Positions 22,750 to 35,295 are shown, counted from the stretch's first letter. The stretch: DNA of 64,000 nt from Ancistrus triradiatus (GCA_025084515.1 JAJAGP010003211.1:16796-80795); one strand, 5' to 3'. The notes: generated from the sequence alone by a model not told the origin. Numbers and translations: made by a program.

Positions 22750-24610
22750 TTGTTAAGGGTTGTAAGCACTCCCTTTTAACTGTATACTAATTTGCAAATC
22801 CCATAATATTGAGCAATTAAACAACTATTCAAATATTTGTTGTCATATTTGTTATTTGTTACTGTTCCTTACTTATTTGTTATTTGTTACAAAGTCAAAA
22901 AGCTAGATGAACATCCTTTACGTTTGGTGATTTTGTATTTTTTTACATGAGTAGTATGATACAGCAACCTTGGACTACAGACAGTTACGCTTTGGTCTGT
23001 GAAATTGGATATGAATATGTTATTACTTTCACCATTATTAGGAATATAGCATGAACTACTGTTGTAATAAGTTCTGCAACTCTACCTTTGCAATACCTGA
23101 TGAATGGCTGAAAACCTCAGTAGTATGCACAAAGTACCAGAACACTTTGGAAATTTTGAAGTTAAAAGTTTTCTCCACTGATGATTGAATTGGCTCTAAG
23201 TGTATCTTTGTAAGACACATCATTTTGGGCTCTCATTTACTAGAGATGGTTCAGTAACCTTGATATGTCTATCACTCAGACATGCACTATTAATGGAATT
23301 TTGACATTTCTTAGATGGCTTCTGACATAGAAAATATATGGGAAATAATGCAGTACATGGTATTTAATCTCATAAAGTATTAAACCGTACATTGTGTCTT
23401 CAATTACATTATGAAATATTACATACATGTCGAAATAAAAGACTGAAAATCATTCACATAAATGGTTAAAAATTATACATCATTAATGCATTCAGCACTG
23501 GGTGCCTAACGACCCCCTGTGTAAGCAGATCAAGGAAGGCCATAAGCGTAACGAACGGGAATTTTGTCTCCATGACAGCATGCCATCTGACCGCAGTTTG
23601 ACAGGTTTAGTCAGTGTGTGACAAATTACCTGTCATTACCCACCAACCGCACCATACAATATGGCCTCTGCCAGTCCACTGGCTTGCTAACAAACATAAA
23701 TCTATCCTTCCCAGCAAGATGCTGAAAGATCTTACTAATAGATAAATGTTTCAGGAACATTATAGAAAATTAGGAACAGAGACTCTTTAGGTAGAGCTTT
23801 ATTCTTCACTTAGGTATTATATTAATGCAAACACAGACTTTTTAGTCAATACATCCATTTAGCACAAACTAGCTTTAGCACAACCTCACTGGATAGTGTC
23901 CTTGTACGGTTACACATATACACACATGAAGCCCAAATGCACCTCTGTAGAATCCATAGAGAAGCTTCCAGAATTAAGTTATTATATACAGTAGATGAAA
24001 AATTGAGCCATTTTTTATAAGAAGACTATTTCAGTGGGGTTTAAGCTTATGATTTGGATTGATAGGGTGCTGCAATCTCATGGCCCATACTTACTCTGTG
24101 AAACTGATACAGCTCTGGGAATCTGAAGGTGGTTTAATGGCCTGTGATAATGGCTGCACATAAAAACTCTGGTTGCTACTTCTTGCTACAATGTGTGTAT
24201 CTTTATGTAATTATGGAGGGCGGCACAGTGACCCCTTAGCCTTTAGAGCAAGCAGCACTCTGACCAGCAGAAAAAAACCACAACTTACCAAACCAATTGA
24301 GTAGCTGATTCTAGAAATATCAATAACCATCCTTAATCTATGGAATATTTCTTTTAGTTAAGAGTTTGGTATCATGCGTTGCAATTAGTAAGAGATCATG
24401 CACAATTAATGAGGGGAGGTATGGGTTGTAGAGACGGCACTACCTACCTCTAAAAGACTAAAGTCTGAGTCTGTTCTTTAAAAAGTACCTCAGTTCAAGT
24501 ACCATGTAAAATTTCAAACACATATCACACAGCAATAAAACAATTGCAAGAGATGCATAAAGCTAATAAAAGTTTTTGAAGTATTTATAAAAACCTAATT
24601 TTTCATAAAT
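22750..24610. other. Unassigned sequence
   Basis: AT-rich, with no supported gene. The stretch tggagggcggcacagtgacc near 24215 may be a short R2-like fragment. Nothing else was recognised. Confidence 0.4.
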
Positions 24611-24612
24611 AC

Positions 24613-24987
24613 TGTCACGTTGGCTTAGGGGTAGGAGACACACGCAGGGATTGGATCAGACTAAAGGTGGCGTTTATTACGACAAACTGGCAAAACAAAC
24701 AAACAATATGAAGCAAGCAGGTTAGGGAGACATGAGAGGCGAAAAGCAGAAAGGATGGAGAGACTAGGTAGGTGAGCGATAAACAAGGCTTGATAGGAGG
24801 TGAATGAAGCAGGAGCTTAGAAACGGGATAGAAACCACGAGACTTAACATAAGTGAGAAGCAAGAGGGTATAAATAGAGGAAAGAAAAGACTAGAAAATG
24901 AGTGACAGGTGCAGATGATAGAATGTAGGGGAGAGAGAAAGTGGTAGAAGGTGGGGGTGGTGCGCAGGTGAGCGTGTAGATTTGACA
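24613..24987 (-). repeat. 3' LTR of LTR element 1
   Basis: The direct repeat partner is 26467-26861. It is slightly shorter, lacking a block between the tttattacgacaaactggc segment and the aggttagggagacatgagag segment. On the coding strand it carries CTATTTATACCCTC, a TATA-like element placed as in LTR promoters. Confidence 0.85.
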
Positions 24988-24989
24988 GA

Positions 24990-25935
24990 TGGCTTCGGCA
25001 CAGGTAGGGAAGGCTTTGGTATTGGCACAGGAATGGATGGCTTTGGCACAGGTACGGAGAACCTCGGAACAGGCACTGGCATGGATGGCTTTGGTACAGC
25101 CACTGGATCGGATGACCTCGGCACAGGAACCGAAACGGACGATCTCGGCACAGGCACAGAAACGGACAACCTCGGCACAGGGACTGGAACAGATGACCTT
25201 GGCACAGGCACCAGGGCGGACGACCTCGGCACAGGCACCAGGACGGATGACCTCAGCCCAAGCACTGGGACAGACAACCTTGGCACAGGCACCGGAACGA
25301 ACAACCTCGGCACAGGTACCGGAACGGACAACCACAGCACAGGCATTGGAATGGTTGTCCTTGGCATGGGCACTTGAACGGACGTCCTCGGTGCGGACAC
25401 TGGAACGGACTCTGACACAGATGACCTCCGGATGGTTTTGGGCACAGGCGACCTCTGGACGGGCTCTGGCTCAGATGACCTCTGGATGGTCTCTGGGATA
25501 GACAACCTTTGGACGGTCTCTGGGATAGGCGATCTCTGGACAGTCTCGGCCACAGACAACTTTTGGACGGTCTTGGGCACAGACGACCTCTGGATGGTCT
25601 CGGGCATAGATGACCTCTGGACGGTCTCAGGCATGGATGACCTCTGGACTGTCTCGGGCCCAGATGACCTCTGGACGGTCTTGGCCACAGATGATCTCTG
25701 GTCAGTCTCGGGTATGGACGACCTCTGGACTGTCTCGAGCCCAGATAAGCTCTGGATGGTCTCTGGGATAGACGACCTCTGGATGGCCTCGGGCCTCTAT
25801 GACCTCTGAATGGTCTCTGGGATATATGACCTTTGGACAGTTTCTGGGATAGATGACCTCTGGATGGTCTCAGGGACAGATGACCTCTGGACAATCTCGG
25901 GCATGGACGACCTCTGGACAGACTCTGGTAAAGCC
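24990..25935 (-). repeat. 27-bp minisatellite in the gag frame of LTR element 1
   Basis: About 35 variant copies of a 27-bp unit occur in two blocks. On plus, 25435-25935 follows GATGACCTCTGGACGGTCTC plus GGGCATA. The block at 24990-25430 follows GACGACCTCGGCACAGGCAC plus CGGAACG. On the coding strand these give nine-residue repeats, PETVQRSSM-like and then VPVPRSSVP-like. Because the unit is a multiple of three and poor in stops, several frames on both strands stay open for 125-265 codons. Those frames are by-products. Confidence 0.9.
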
Positions 25936-26280
25936 AACATAACATTGAGCTTGGCCCTAGCTATAACTGGACCTCTCTGACAGCTGGCGAACGGAGGATC
26001 TAGGAGGACCAAAAACTACCCCGAGCGCATCCAAGAACTGGTCACAAGTCCCGGTTTGAATCTGTGGCCACCTCTTGGCGGTCCATTGCAGTGCCCTGCC
26101 TGGAAGGCATGCAACCACCAGTGACAGCCCAGCATATTCACAGCTGGGGGGATAGAGCCTGAAGTAACGCGAGCATTGCGACCAGAACTTCCTATAAAGC
26201 TCTGGGTTTCCATCAAATCTCACAGGTAACGTGATCTCGACTGCCAGCGCAGAGCTGGAAAGGGGCGAAACTAACAATGC
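25797..26280 (-). pseudogene. Gag-like fragment of LTR element 1
   Basis: The minus-strand frame from about 26277 to 25957 contains EITLPVRFDGNPELYRKFWS, then QCSRYFRLYP, GLSLVVACLPGRALQWTAKR and QFLDALGVVFGPP. This matches the capsid-like core of Ty3/Gypsy gag, whose proteins often show LP-x-R-[FY]-[DN]-G and LxGRALxW. Near 25980 the frame must shift to join the tandem PETVQRSS repeats, which then run to a stop near 25800. The leader seen in the element at 62 kb (MSSDLLAEFRARLTEV) is only weakly visible here near 26330-26400. Gag would package the element's RNA in cytoplasmic particles. This copy is broken. Confidence 0.72.
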
Positions 26281-26466
26281 AGAGGTCGTGGTAACCGGAA
26301 AGCGAGTCCACGGTGGGCACCAATGAGCGCTGGTTTTCTGTGAGTTGTGTGATAACTCGCGTTACTTAGGACGGCTGGGCACGAAGCTCGAAAAGCTGGC
26401 TACCGAACATGGAGACCGGTTAGAGTCTGATTGGATCCCGCTGCCTCCAAACACGGCTAAGTTTAC

Positions 26467-26861
26467 TGTCATGCCTTAAGGGTAGGAGACACACACAGGG
26501 AGTGGATCAGACCAAAGGTGGCATTTATGACGACGAACTGGCAAAACAAATGAACAAAGTTAAACACAAGACAGGAACATGGACGAGGCGAGGAGATAAA
26601 CGAGCGGATTAGGGAGAGACGAGAGGCGAAAAGGAGGAAGGATGGAGAGACTAAGTTGGTGCATGATAAACACAGCTCGATACGAGGTGAATGAAGCAGG
26701 AGCTTAGAAACGGGGTAGAAACCACGAGACTTAGCGACGTGAGTGAGAAGCAAGAGGGTATAAATAGAGGAAAGGAAAAGACTAGGAAATGATTGACAGG
26801 TGCAGATGATAGAAGGTAGGAGATAGAGAAAGTAGTAGAAGGTGGGGGTGTAGGTGTGACA
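26467..26861 (-). repeat. 5' LTR of LTR element 1
   Basis: It pairs with 24613-24987. On the coding strand it starts TGTCACACCTACACCCCCAC and ends with CA at 26467. It contains the same CTATTTATACCCTC promoter-like motif. Confidence 0.85.
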
Positions 26862-27700
26862 GATACTTAATAAGATACATTGCAAATGCAGGAAATTCAT
26901 TACTGTTGCTTTCCCCCTATTAGTAAGCCCCATTTAAATATCACATAAATAGAGCAAAATCCAATGAAAGGAATTGATATGGAAAGACAATGTGTTGGGA
27001 AGGAGGGGGGTTAGACCCAAGTATAGGGGAAAATTACTCTTGCTTGCTATGGGTGCTTGGGGAAATGGGATCAAAAAAGGGATACTTATAACAATAGAGA
27101 GTATGTGATTGGGGACACTAACTTTCTCATCCAGACTTCAAAATAACAAAGAAGACTTGGTCTTTGAACATAAATACTCTTACTTACTTTTTAGTATTCT
27201 CTTTCATTTTTCTTTTTCAGTTTCCTATTTTACGTTTTCTGTTTTCTTTTCAGATTTCCCTTACTTTTCAGCAGTTGCAGGAACATACATAAAGACAAAC
27301 AATGTTCTGGCAAATCATGCATGCTTCTCATTTACAAATTTGCATCAATAAACTAAACCATTGTCTGGGGTTAAAATATAGTGCCCAGCAAGTGCTGAAG
27401 ATTGGAGTTGATTTCCCTTAAGGATTCTGAGAAACTGAGTTTGCAGATCACGCCATGCCAGATTATCACGTGCACGTTCGCTGCTCTGTGCTAGTCAAAG
27501 GTGGTGACGCTGAGTTGGCTCAAACTGCGCACCTTCACCTCCCTCTACTGGTTGAAAATGGTGCAGTCCAAACCCCGACAGGCCCCATAAAGAAAAAAAC
27601 ACCATGCTCTCCAAGAATACTGCTGCAAGTTTATTTATAGGACAGTTAAATTACACTGTTTGTCTGAATCCAGTTGCCAAAAGTGACTGAAAACCACAAA
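26862..27700. other. Unassigned sequence
   Basis: No gene or repeat was recognised. The frame at 27109-27351 lacks any motif. Confidence 0.4.
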
Positions 27701-27719
27701 ATAAAGTTAAAAATTAGAA

Positions 27720-28400
27720 GCAGGGCGATGACCTCTCCCTCAACATCAACACCATCAACACCATCAACACCAATGCCTTCAAGGCACTCCAGAAGGCTTC
27801 CATTTTCACCAAATCGGACCCACTGAGATGTACTGAGAGAAGAGATAGGATTTAGCTGTGTTTTGAAGGAAGGCAATGAGGAGAAGAGAACAGTTTGTGA
27901 TAATGAATTACATAGTTTGGGTGCTATGATGCTAAATGATCTACCACCCACCAGCAGTAACTAATCAGAATTTTGGCACAGGCAAAACACTGTTTTTATC
28001 AGAAGTGAACATGCAGGACAGTATGGATGTAGGAGCTCAAATAAATAACCTGGTGACTGACCATGTTAAGATTTGTATGACTTTACATTGAATATAGAGT
28101 GAAATAGGTAGCAAGTGTAGTTGATAAATGATAGGGGTGATATGAGCTAACTTTTTAGAGCATACTGAATAGAGCGAATGATTCTGGTAGGAAGGCCAAT
28201 GAAACGTGAGTTGCAGTAGTTTAAAAGGGATGAGATGAATGCATGGACCAGATTTTACCGTCTTTAAGTGAAAGCATAGGATGAAGATGAGCAAGAATAC
28301 TGAGGTGGAAAAAAGAGGATCTGACCAGGGCCCTGACATGAGGATCAACTTCCTCACTCCAGCATAGACACAATTTTTCCTGGCAATCCCAATTCTGTAC
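27720..28400. repeat. Old copy of a widespread teleost interspersed repeat (class uncertain)
   Basis: Successive pieces match a common fish repeat: gaattacatagtttgggtgc, aggggtgatatgagctaact, gcagtagtttaaaagggatg, atgaatgcatggaccagatt and ctgacatgaggatcaacttc. A short ATCAACACC tandem stretch lies at 27745-27775. I cannot tell whether it is a LINE 3' part or a SINE. The minus-strand frames across it are not credible proteins. Confidence 0.45.
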
Positions 28401-28419
28401 AAATACCACATACACAGAA

Positions 28420-29202
28420 GAATATTTAGAGTAAAACGATTGTATAATCTGTTCTATAATGGAGCTCCTTGGCTCTTGCAGTTGGGTCTACCCTCTAGTG
28501 CTTTGTTAGACTGTTTTCCAACGTTTCTATATACTTTCTAAGTTTTCTAAGTTCTACATTTCTAATGTTTCTGTCCATTAACCCTTAGTCAGTCAACCAC
28601 TAATACAGTGAGAGGTGAAGAATTTTTATCAGGACAAACAGCTTTTTGAGTGAGCCACTTGAATACAGACCAGTGCATTATGCCTGTTCAAATGACCTTT
28701 TATTTGACTACATAAACTTTTTATTGGTATAAATGAGGATGTTAATGGTTATAGCTATTATCTGAGACAAATAAGGCTGAATGCAAGTACACAAGACTGC
28801 AAATTACTTAATGTAACCAGTGATGAAGAAAACAGTGATAGTGTGATAGTGTGTGATTTAGTATTAAACCTATGTTTCCCTATACTGCTGAAGTGTGCGT
28901 GTGCCCATCTGCCCACGACTCAGTCCTCCTCATGCTAAGTGCTCTCGTGTCTCTTTTTAATATGATCTTCCCACTATGAAAAATTCATCCTCATCTCCTT
29001 GGTCGCAGATCATCACGATGTTCTGCCCTGGCCACTCGGTATTCCTCTCCTGTGGCTGGGGGAACAGCTGGTGGAAATTAAGACACCAGATTGTGTTACT
29101 TACACCAGCCAGTGCGACTGATGCTGATGGCTCCGTAACCCAGAATGCAATCTGTCAGCAATGAGGCCCAAAGGGAACTGTGACACAATAGGGGCGGTGC
29201 GC

Positions 29203-29249
<47 letters not shown>

Positions 29250-29940
29250 TGCTCTCTCTCTTGTCCCTGACTCTGCAGAAGACAGTGTCCAGAGGCAACA
29301 TTTCAGTATGCAGGTCATGATGTTAAGGCATATGGGGCACTGTCCAGAGCCGCCTTACCAGACTTACAATACCAATTCAGGAGTGTAGTGTATTTTGCAA
29401 ACCAAAACTGAACTAAAATGACCAATTCCCTGTGCTTTTCTCATGTGAGAAAAGTACTGCTTTTTTGTGTGTCAGTAGTGAGCTACATTAGTACTGTAGG
29501 GTCAAGCAGGACGGTATGATAGATGGCCATTTCCTCAAAAGGAAACAGACAGAAGATTTTGATTAATTTTCTGACACTGTGCTCCTCTGCCAAAATAGCT
29601 GGGGAAAAATACTTGCCTTGTTAAATTGAAAGTGTGTGCATGAATGCTGGGCACACTGCTTTCAGCGACTCTTTTGATTGGCTTGCAGTTATTATGCAAA
29701 TCACTCGAACTGTTGCCTTGTATGCTCATGTCATTTAAAAGACTCCTTTTGACAATGGATTTTTTTCAAGTCTGAAAATGAACGAATAGCTGACAAGGAC
29801 TTTCAAACTAATTTGGAGAAAACATGCAATGTAGAAATATGAGATGAAATGACATTGGACATTAACTACTAGCCATTTTGTCCTTGTTATGAGAAGGTTG
29901 GGGGCTGTAGCCCCACTAAATCAGGTCTAACGGCGTGTAC
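28420..29940. other. Unassigned sequence with a TG microsatellite
   Basis: The frame at 28976-29164 has no known motif. An octamer-type ATGCAAAT occurs at 29694-29701, and GGGGGCTGTAGCCCC near 29900-29914 can form a small hairpin. Neither is strong evidence of function. Confidence 0.4.
29207..29248. repeat. (TG)n microsatellite
   Basis: About 20 dinucleotide units. Confidence 0.95.
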
Positions 29941-29943
29941 GCG

Positions 29944-30570
29944 CAACAGCATTAAAACAGAGCACAAATCCATTATGGAAAAACACAAGAAAATAAAGGA
30001 AGAACACAACATTTTCACAAATGAAGCATTAGAAAAACACTGCATAAGTTGAAAACACAACAGCATTTACGATGCAGACACAAGTCAAGAACACAAACAC
30101 ATTTAAGCTGAACACAACAGCTTAAACTTAAATGAAAAATGTTTACAAAAATGCAGCATTTGTCTTTGCTCTAATCGGAAGTGCTCCTGGCCACTAGGGG
30201 TCTACATTTTCCATCTGAAAAATATGTGAGATACAAAGGTAGGTTAATTTTGTTTATTCTCTATCACTTACTTAGCATTAAGGACCTTTCTCAATATGTG
30301 TCTTTGTCTGTACTTATATTTCTGGAGGTCATCTCACTTGCTTTTCCACTTACCCATTTCATATTCCATGTTTTTTGTTTCGGTTAATGCTGTTATGTTC
30401 AGCTTAAATGTACTTGTGTTATCAACTTTTTCTTACCTCATAAATGCAGTTGTGTTTTCACCAAATTAAGTGTTTTTGGAATGCTTCACTTAGGAAATGT
30501 TGCTGTGTTCTGCCTTTTTTGTCTTGTGCTTTTCCTTAATATATTTGTTCTCTGACGTAATGCAGTTATG
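29944..30570. mobile_element. Fold-back element with ~180-bp inverted arms
   Basis: The left arm 29944-30118 and right arm 30391-30570 are imperfect inverted repeats. Reading the right arm in reverse gives, in the same order as the left arm, gaagcatt, aaaaacact, tgaaaacacaac, gcattta and acatttaagctgaaca. The arms consist of loose subrepeats of AACACAACAGCATT. The ~270-bp centre has no recognised gene. The family is not known to me. Confidence 0.75.
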
Positions 30571-30599
30571 TTCTCGACTTTTGTTTGCTTCGTAAATGG

Positions 30600-31139
30600 T
30601 TGTGATTTGACTCTCCAGGCCACCGTAGGATTCTATCCTAATCATGTCTTCTCCTCTTGTGTCATCATTGGTTCAAATGTTCATTGTGTGCATTTGTTCC
30701 TTGTGTTCTCTTGATTGGTCTATGCATAATGACCTACTATTGTCCCTTTTATCTTTGCTTAGTTTCACTGTACACACTCTAAAATCTCTGTCAAGTTTCT
30801 GGTTTCCTGTCTTTGTAGCTCATGCTTTGAAATTGTGATTATGGATACGCCTACCTGTCTGCTTACTGACCTTTGCAATGGATTGTGACAATGATTATCA
30901 CATTTTCTTCGATAAACCTGTTAATGTTCATTTAGCGCAATTGGAGAAGATCAACTGCTTACTGTGAGGAAGTGTCAATCCCAATATGGAATGCCAAGAG
31001 GGTCCCAGCACCTGAGATTACAAAGTCACTTGTGACTATCCTTCCTGGCTCATATGGTGGAAATATCCATTCATTCAAAATCATTGGTATACGAGTTCCT
31101 ACATACAGGCTGCACTGGAAGAAAAGCTCAAGAAGTTCA
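30600..31139. other. Unassigned T/G-rich then mixed sequence
   Basis: Possibly more of the fold-back element on its right side (ccaggccaccgtaggattct near 30620). No gene was recognised. Confidence 0.35.
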
Positions 31140-31405
31140 TTTACATTTACATTTACAGCATTTAGCAGACGCCCTTATCGAGAGCGACTTACAGAAGTAC
31201 TTTGTATTTTTCTTAGTAGACATTATCCCATGCTAGTACAAATAAGCAGTAGCCCAAAAACTCAGTCCAACCAGAAACTGCTAGGATCTGTTGTGGGTTG
31301 CATTTTCAGCCTTCACTTGAGTGCTTATGGAAGAGGTGAGTCTTAGTCACCACTTAATGGCAGCAAGAGACTCAGCCATTCAGATATCCAGTGGAAGTTC
31401 ATTGC
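31140..31405 (-). repeat. Interspersed repeat sharing the SINE 3' tail
   Basis: It begins with the reversed tail (CATTTACAGCATTTAGCAGA, then CGCCCTTATCGAGAGCGACT), but the body differs from the tRNA-derived SINE. It includes gaggtgagtcttagtcacca and agagactcagccattcagat. Sharing a tail fits SINEs or LINEs that use the same LINE machinery. Confidence 0.55.
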
Positions 31406-32966
31406 GTCGACCCAGTTGAATCCCAGTATGGGGCCATTGGTTCTCTTTCAACAAGACAAAATACAATATCACACCTCTACTACAAAGGATTCCACACCAC
31501 CACCTGCCAAAATTAAGAATTCTGGTCCAGTACACTCAGGACATTGCCCTTCCACTGCCAGTGTCAAGGTCACTGCTCTGCTGGTGGTATACCCTAATAA
31601 CCTCCTCAGTCAGTTACTGATGACTTCTTAGATGTTTCAGCGAGTGCCAGGATTAAGTTGAAGATTCTCCACCAGATACTAAGACTTCTTAGCTGCTTCA
31701 GAAAAAAGTAATGACTCCCCTCATAGCTGAAAAGTTCAGACAGATTCTTATCCATCATGCAGTTCCATCAGGTATGCATTTGACTGGTCTCAAGTTCAGC
31801 ATTAATTATCTTAGGTACTCTGGCATGCACTTTTTAATAGGTACTCAGCTGGGATGTTTTCCCAAGACTCTTGGAGAATGTGACACAGCTCTTCTGACAA
31901 CTTTAGTCATTCTCCAGCATGACAATGACACCAAACATATGAACAATGGCATAAAAACCCCAGCAAAATGACGAATAAGGAGTCCTACAGCAGATAGTAT
32001 GGTCTTCACAAAGCTCAACATGTCAACATCAGTTCATTTTAAAACCCGAGTGGTCACACCAAATATTGGTTTGGTTTAGTTTTCCTCTATTTGTGAAGTT
32101 TATTTTAGCAAAACAAATGTGTATTGGATATAATGAACTAAATAGGCTTTTCATATGGAATGGAAAATGATGGCAATTATAAATGAATATATATAAACAC
32201 AACCTACATTAGTATACACATTCCGTATTGGCATACTTATATGCAGTTTGAGAAGAGAAGAGAGTACTTGGGTTTTAGTTTAGTTAATTATTCCCAGTAC
32301 TTGTTCAATATGTGAAAAAGTGTTCAACAGCCAAAACAAGTACAATGAAATGCTAAGAAAATAATTATTAATTTAATTTATCTCCTTTTGTCACTTTATT
32401 TAGCTGGGTTATTGTAGAAACACAGATGCTGACAGCTTAGTGGATTTGCCAGCATTGTATCTGGCATCACCCAGAAGAGGATGTCTTTTATGTCTGCCTT
32501 TTTCCTTAAAATTGCTTTCTTGTGGAGTATCAGGGAGCTTTTCCTTGTCACTTTCACCTTTGGCATGTTGTTTTGGTCTACATCCAGATATCTGTAATAC
32601 TGCTTTGTGGTTACAGGTGCATCCTCTTATGTTGCCTCCTTATATCCTTTCCTTGATCCATGAAAAGGAAGCAATAAAGATAAGCAAGGACAGAACAATT
32701 GAGGCTAAAGCTATTTGTTAAATGACACATGCTCACTAAAAAAATCAGTAATGTCATTTGTTAACGACTGTATAACCAGTAACAGGTGTGCATACATTAT
32801 TCTCAATGCAGTCTAATAACAGCCTAAATGAATGTCATACAAAATATTACTCCACATAAACATCACATGACTTATATATTTATATTCTATTTTATACAAC
32901 ATACAAGAGAGTAAAGTAAAGGGGCATTAATAATGGCTGAACTGAATCAACTGAATGAACTGAATT
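31406..32966. other. Unassigned sequence
   Basis: No supported gene. The frames at 31711-31971 and 32440-32721 show no family motif. The stretch around 31890-31960 (ctccagcatgacaatgacac) weakly recalls a transposase QHDNDT-like segment, but not enough to call. Confidence 0.35.
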
Positions 32967-32967
32967 G

Positions 32968-34488
32968 TTCTGCATAAATATGACCTAAAACATCATCAAA
33001 CTTTCACACAAGTCCTAAAAGTAGATAAAGAGAAGCCAGTTAAACAAATGAGACAAACATATTATACTTGGTCATTTATTTATTGAGGAAAATTATCCAA
33101 TATTACATATTAGTGAGTGGCAAAGGTATGTGAACCTCTAGGATTAGCAGTTCATTTGAAGGTGAAATTAGAGTCAGGTGTTTTTAATCAGTTGGATGAC
33201 AATCAGGTGTGAGTGGGCACCCTGTTTTATTTAAAGAACAGGAATCTATCAAAGTCAGCTCTTCACAGCACGGTTGTGGAAGTGTATCATGGTACGAAAG
33301 AAATGAGATTTCTGAGGACTTCAGAAAATGTTTTTGATGCTCATCAGGCTGGAAAAGGTTACAAAACCATCTCTAAAGAGTCTGGACTCCATCAATCCAC
33401 AGTCGGACAGATTGTGTACAAATGGAGGAAATTCAAGACCATTGTTACCCTCCCCAAGAGTGATCGAACAACAAAGATCACTCCAAGAGCAAGGCGTGTA
33501 ATAGTTGGCAAGGTCACAAAGGACCCAGGGTAACTTCTAAGCAACTGAAGGCCTCTGTCAGATTGGCTATATTAATGTTCATGAGTCCACCATCAGAAGA
33601 ACACTGAACAACAATGGTGTGCATGGCAGCGCTGTAAGCAGAAAGCCACTGCTCTCCAAAAAGAACATTCCTGCTTGTCTGCAGTTTGCTAAAGATCACA
33701 TGGACATGCCAGAAGGCTATTGGAAGAATGTTTTGTGGACAGATGAGACCAAAATAGAACTTTTTGGTTTGAAAGAAAAGTGTTATGTTAGGAAAAAGGA
33801 AAACACTGCTTCCAGCATAAGAACCTTATCCCATCTGTGAAACATGGTGGTGGTAGTATCATGGTTTGGGCCTGTTTTGCTGCATCTGAGCCAGGACGGC
33901 TTGCTATCATTGATGGAACAGTGAATTCTGAATTATATCAGAGAATTCTAAAGGAAAATATCAGGACATCTGTTCATGAACTGAATCTCAAGAGAAGGTG
34001 GGTCATGCAGCAAGACAACGACCCTAAGCACACAAGTCGTTCTACCAAAGAATGGTTAAAGAAGAATAAAGGTAATGTTTTTGAATGGCCCAGTCAAAGT
34101 CCTGACATTAATCCAATCGAAATGTTGTGGAAGGACCTGAAGTGAGCAGCTAATGTGAGGAAACCCACCAACATCCCAGAGTTGAAGCTGTGCAGGACTG
34201 ATCAACAGTTACAGGAAACATTTAGTTGCAGTTATTGCTGCACAGGGGGGGGGGTCACACCAGATACTGAAAGCAAAGGTTCACATACGTTTGCCACTCA
34301 CTAATGTAATATTGGATCATTTTCCTCAATAAATAAATGACCAAGTATAATATTTTTGTCTCATTTGTTTAACTGGGTTCTCTTTATCTACTTTTAGGAC
34401 TTATGTGAAAATCTGATGATGTTTTATGTCATATTTATGCAGAAATTTAGAAAATTCTAAAGGGTTCACAAACGTTCAAGCACCACTG
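32968..34488 (+). mobile_element. Tc1 family A-G, copy D (left tip missing)
   Basis: It begins within the left repeat at TTCTGCATAAATATGACCTA and lacks the outermost ~40 bp. It ends AAACGTTCAAGCACCACTG before TA (34489-34490). Otherwise it is collinear with copy G, apart from a small deletion near the end of the gene. Confidence 0.9.
33289..34270 (+). pseudogene. Tc1 transposase pseudogene (copy D)
   Basis: The ATG is at 33289. Preserved parts include GYKTISKESGLHQSTVGQIV, KFKTIVTLPKSDRTTKITPR, FAKDHMDMPEGYWKNVLWTD with the first catalytic Asp, SIMVWACFAASEPGRLAIID, RWVMQQDNDPKHTSRSTKEW with the second Asp, and QSPDINPIEMLWKDLK with the Glu. Breaks are one-base losses near 33530 and 33810, and a TGA at 34143-34145 right after WKDLK. 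The same TGA is found in copies F and G. A deletion then joins PELKL to CRTDQQL, and the tail reaches the stop at 34268-34270. Confidence 0.88.
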
Positions 34489-34489
34489 T

Positions 34490-35130
34490 ATGAATGAGAA
34501 ATCTGGACGCATTATTTAGAATTATTTAGATAATCTAAATTTGGTGACATCAAATCTATTCTTCTTGAGGGGAAGGCAGTGTTTGTTGTTATGTTGGTTT
34601 GCTTTGCAATAGGAATGAAGATGGAGAAGACAAACTAATCTCCAGTACTAAGCAAATAAGTATTGTGTACAAAGCAAAGCAAATAATAAACATTTGTCAC
34701 AAGATGCCCAGAATGCTACTTGGTTAAAGATACTTGACTAAATACCAAATTATTCATTAAAAATCTTTTGTGGTTATAAAACATTTTTGTATGCCTGTCT
34801 CTGCTGTTACTCAAAGCTGTCGACAAATAAACAGTTGTGTGTGCACAGCCATCACTGGCAGACACATTAAATTCCGTTGCTGCTCTTTGCCAGGATAGTA
34901 ATTGCTCTTTTTATGGTCATAATTATTTCCTCTAAGGTGCTGACTGTTGCACAATGCAATTATACATTTATGTTCCTGTCTCCAGGTTCTCTGAGAGGAT
35001 GGGAGCTTTTTGGGGGGATTTCTATGGGGAAATACTGTGTGTTTTTGTGTATACCTGCTTCTACAGATACAAATGTTTGAGAGTGAAAGAATGAGAATGC
35101 GTACTCATAGAAATGCAACATGTTCTGTTA
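34490..35130. other. Unassigned sequence
   Basis: No gene or repeat was recognised. Confidence 0.4.
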
Positions 35131-35295
35131 TGGAATATTATACTCACAAAAAACAACGCTAACAAAAAACATTACTCCCTAAGACGAAGTTGTCGGGATC
35201 AAATCAAACTTTATATGTTTGAATGTAATGTTGATATATGCACATGATTACAATAATACGTTTAACTGGAAAAAATGAACAAATGAAAGGGTCCT

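Larger units (their letters stand above)
24613..26861 (-). mobile_element. Non-autonomous LTR retrotransposon 1 with a gag minisatellite
   Basis: The LTRs are direct repeats at 24613-24987 and 26467-26861. They share taggagacacacgcaggg-type starts, caggagcttagaaacggg, aagcaagagggtataaatag, and a TGACA end on plus (TGTCA on the coding strand). The flanks AATAC and GATAC differ at one base, consistent with a 5-bp target duplication of Ty3/Gypsy size. The inside is only about 1.5 kb and holds a gag-like segment plus a 27-bp tandem array. There is no protease, reverse transcriptase or integrase, so movement would need enzymes from a relative. The coding strand is minus. Confidence 0.83.

Noticed and set aside
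24982..25501. Plus-strand frames encoding DDLGTGT-type repeats
   Set aside because: They are antisense readings of the 27-bp minisatellite, whose stop-poor unit keeps many frames open.
29694..29701. Octamer-type ATGCAAAT as a regulatory site
   Set aside because: An 8-base match is expected by chance several times in a sequence of this length, and no promoter context is visible.
31890..31960. Weak transposase-like CAGCATGACAATGACACC segment
   Set aside because: The match is too short, with no supporting catalytic or terminal-repeat sequence nearby.
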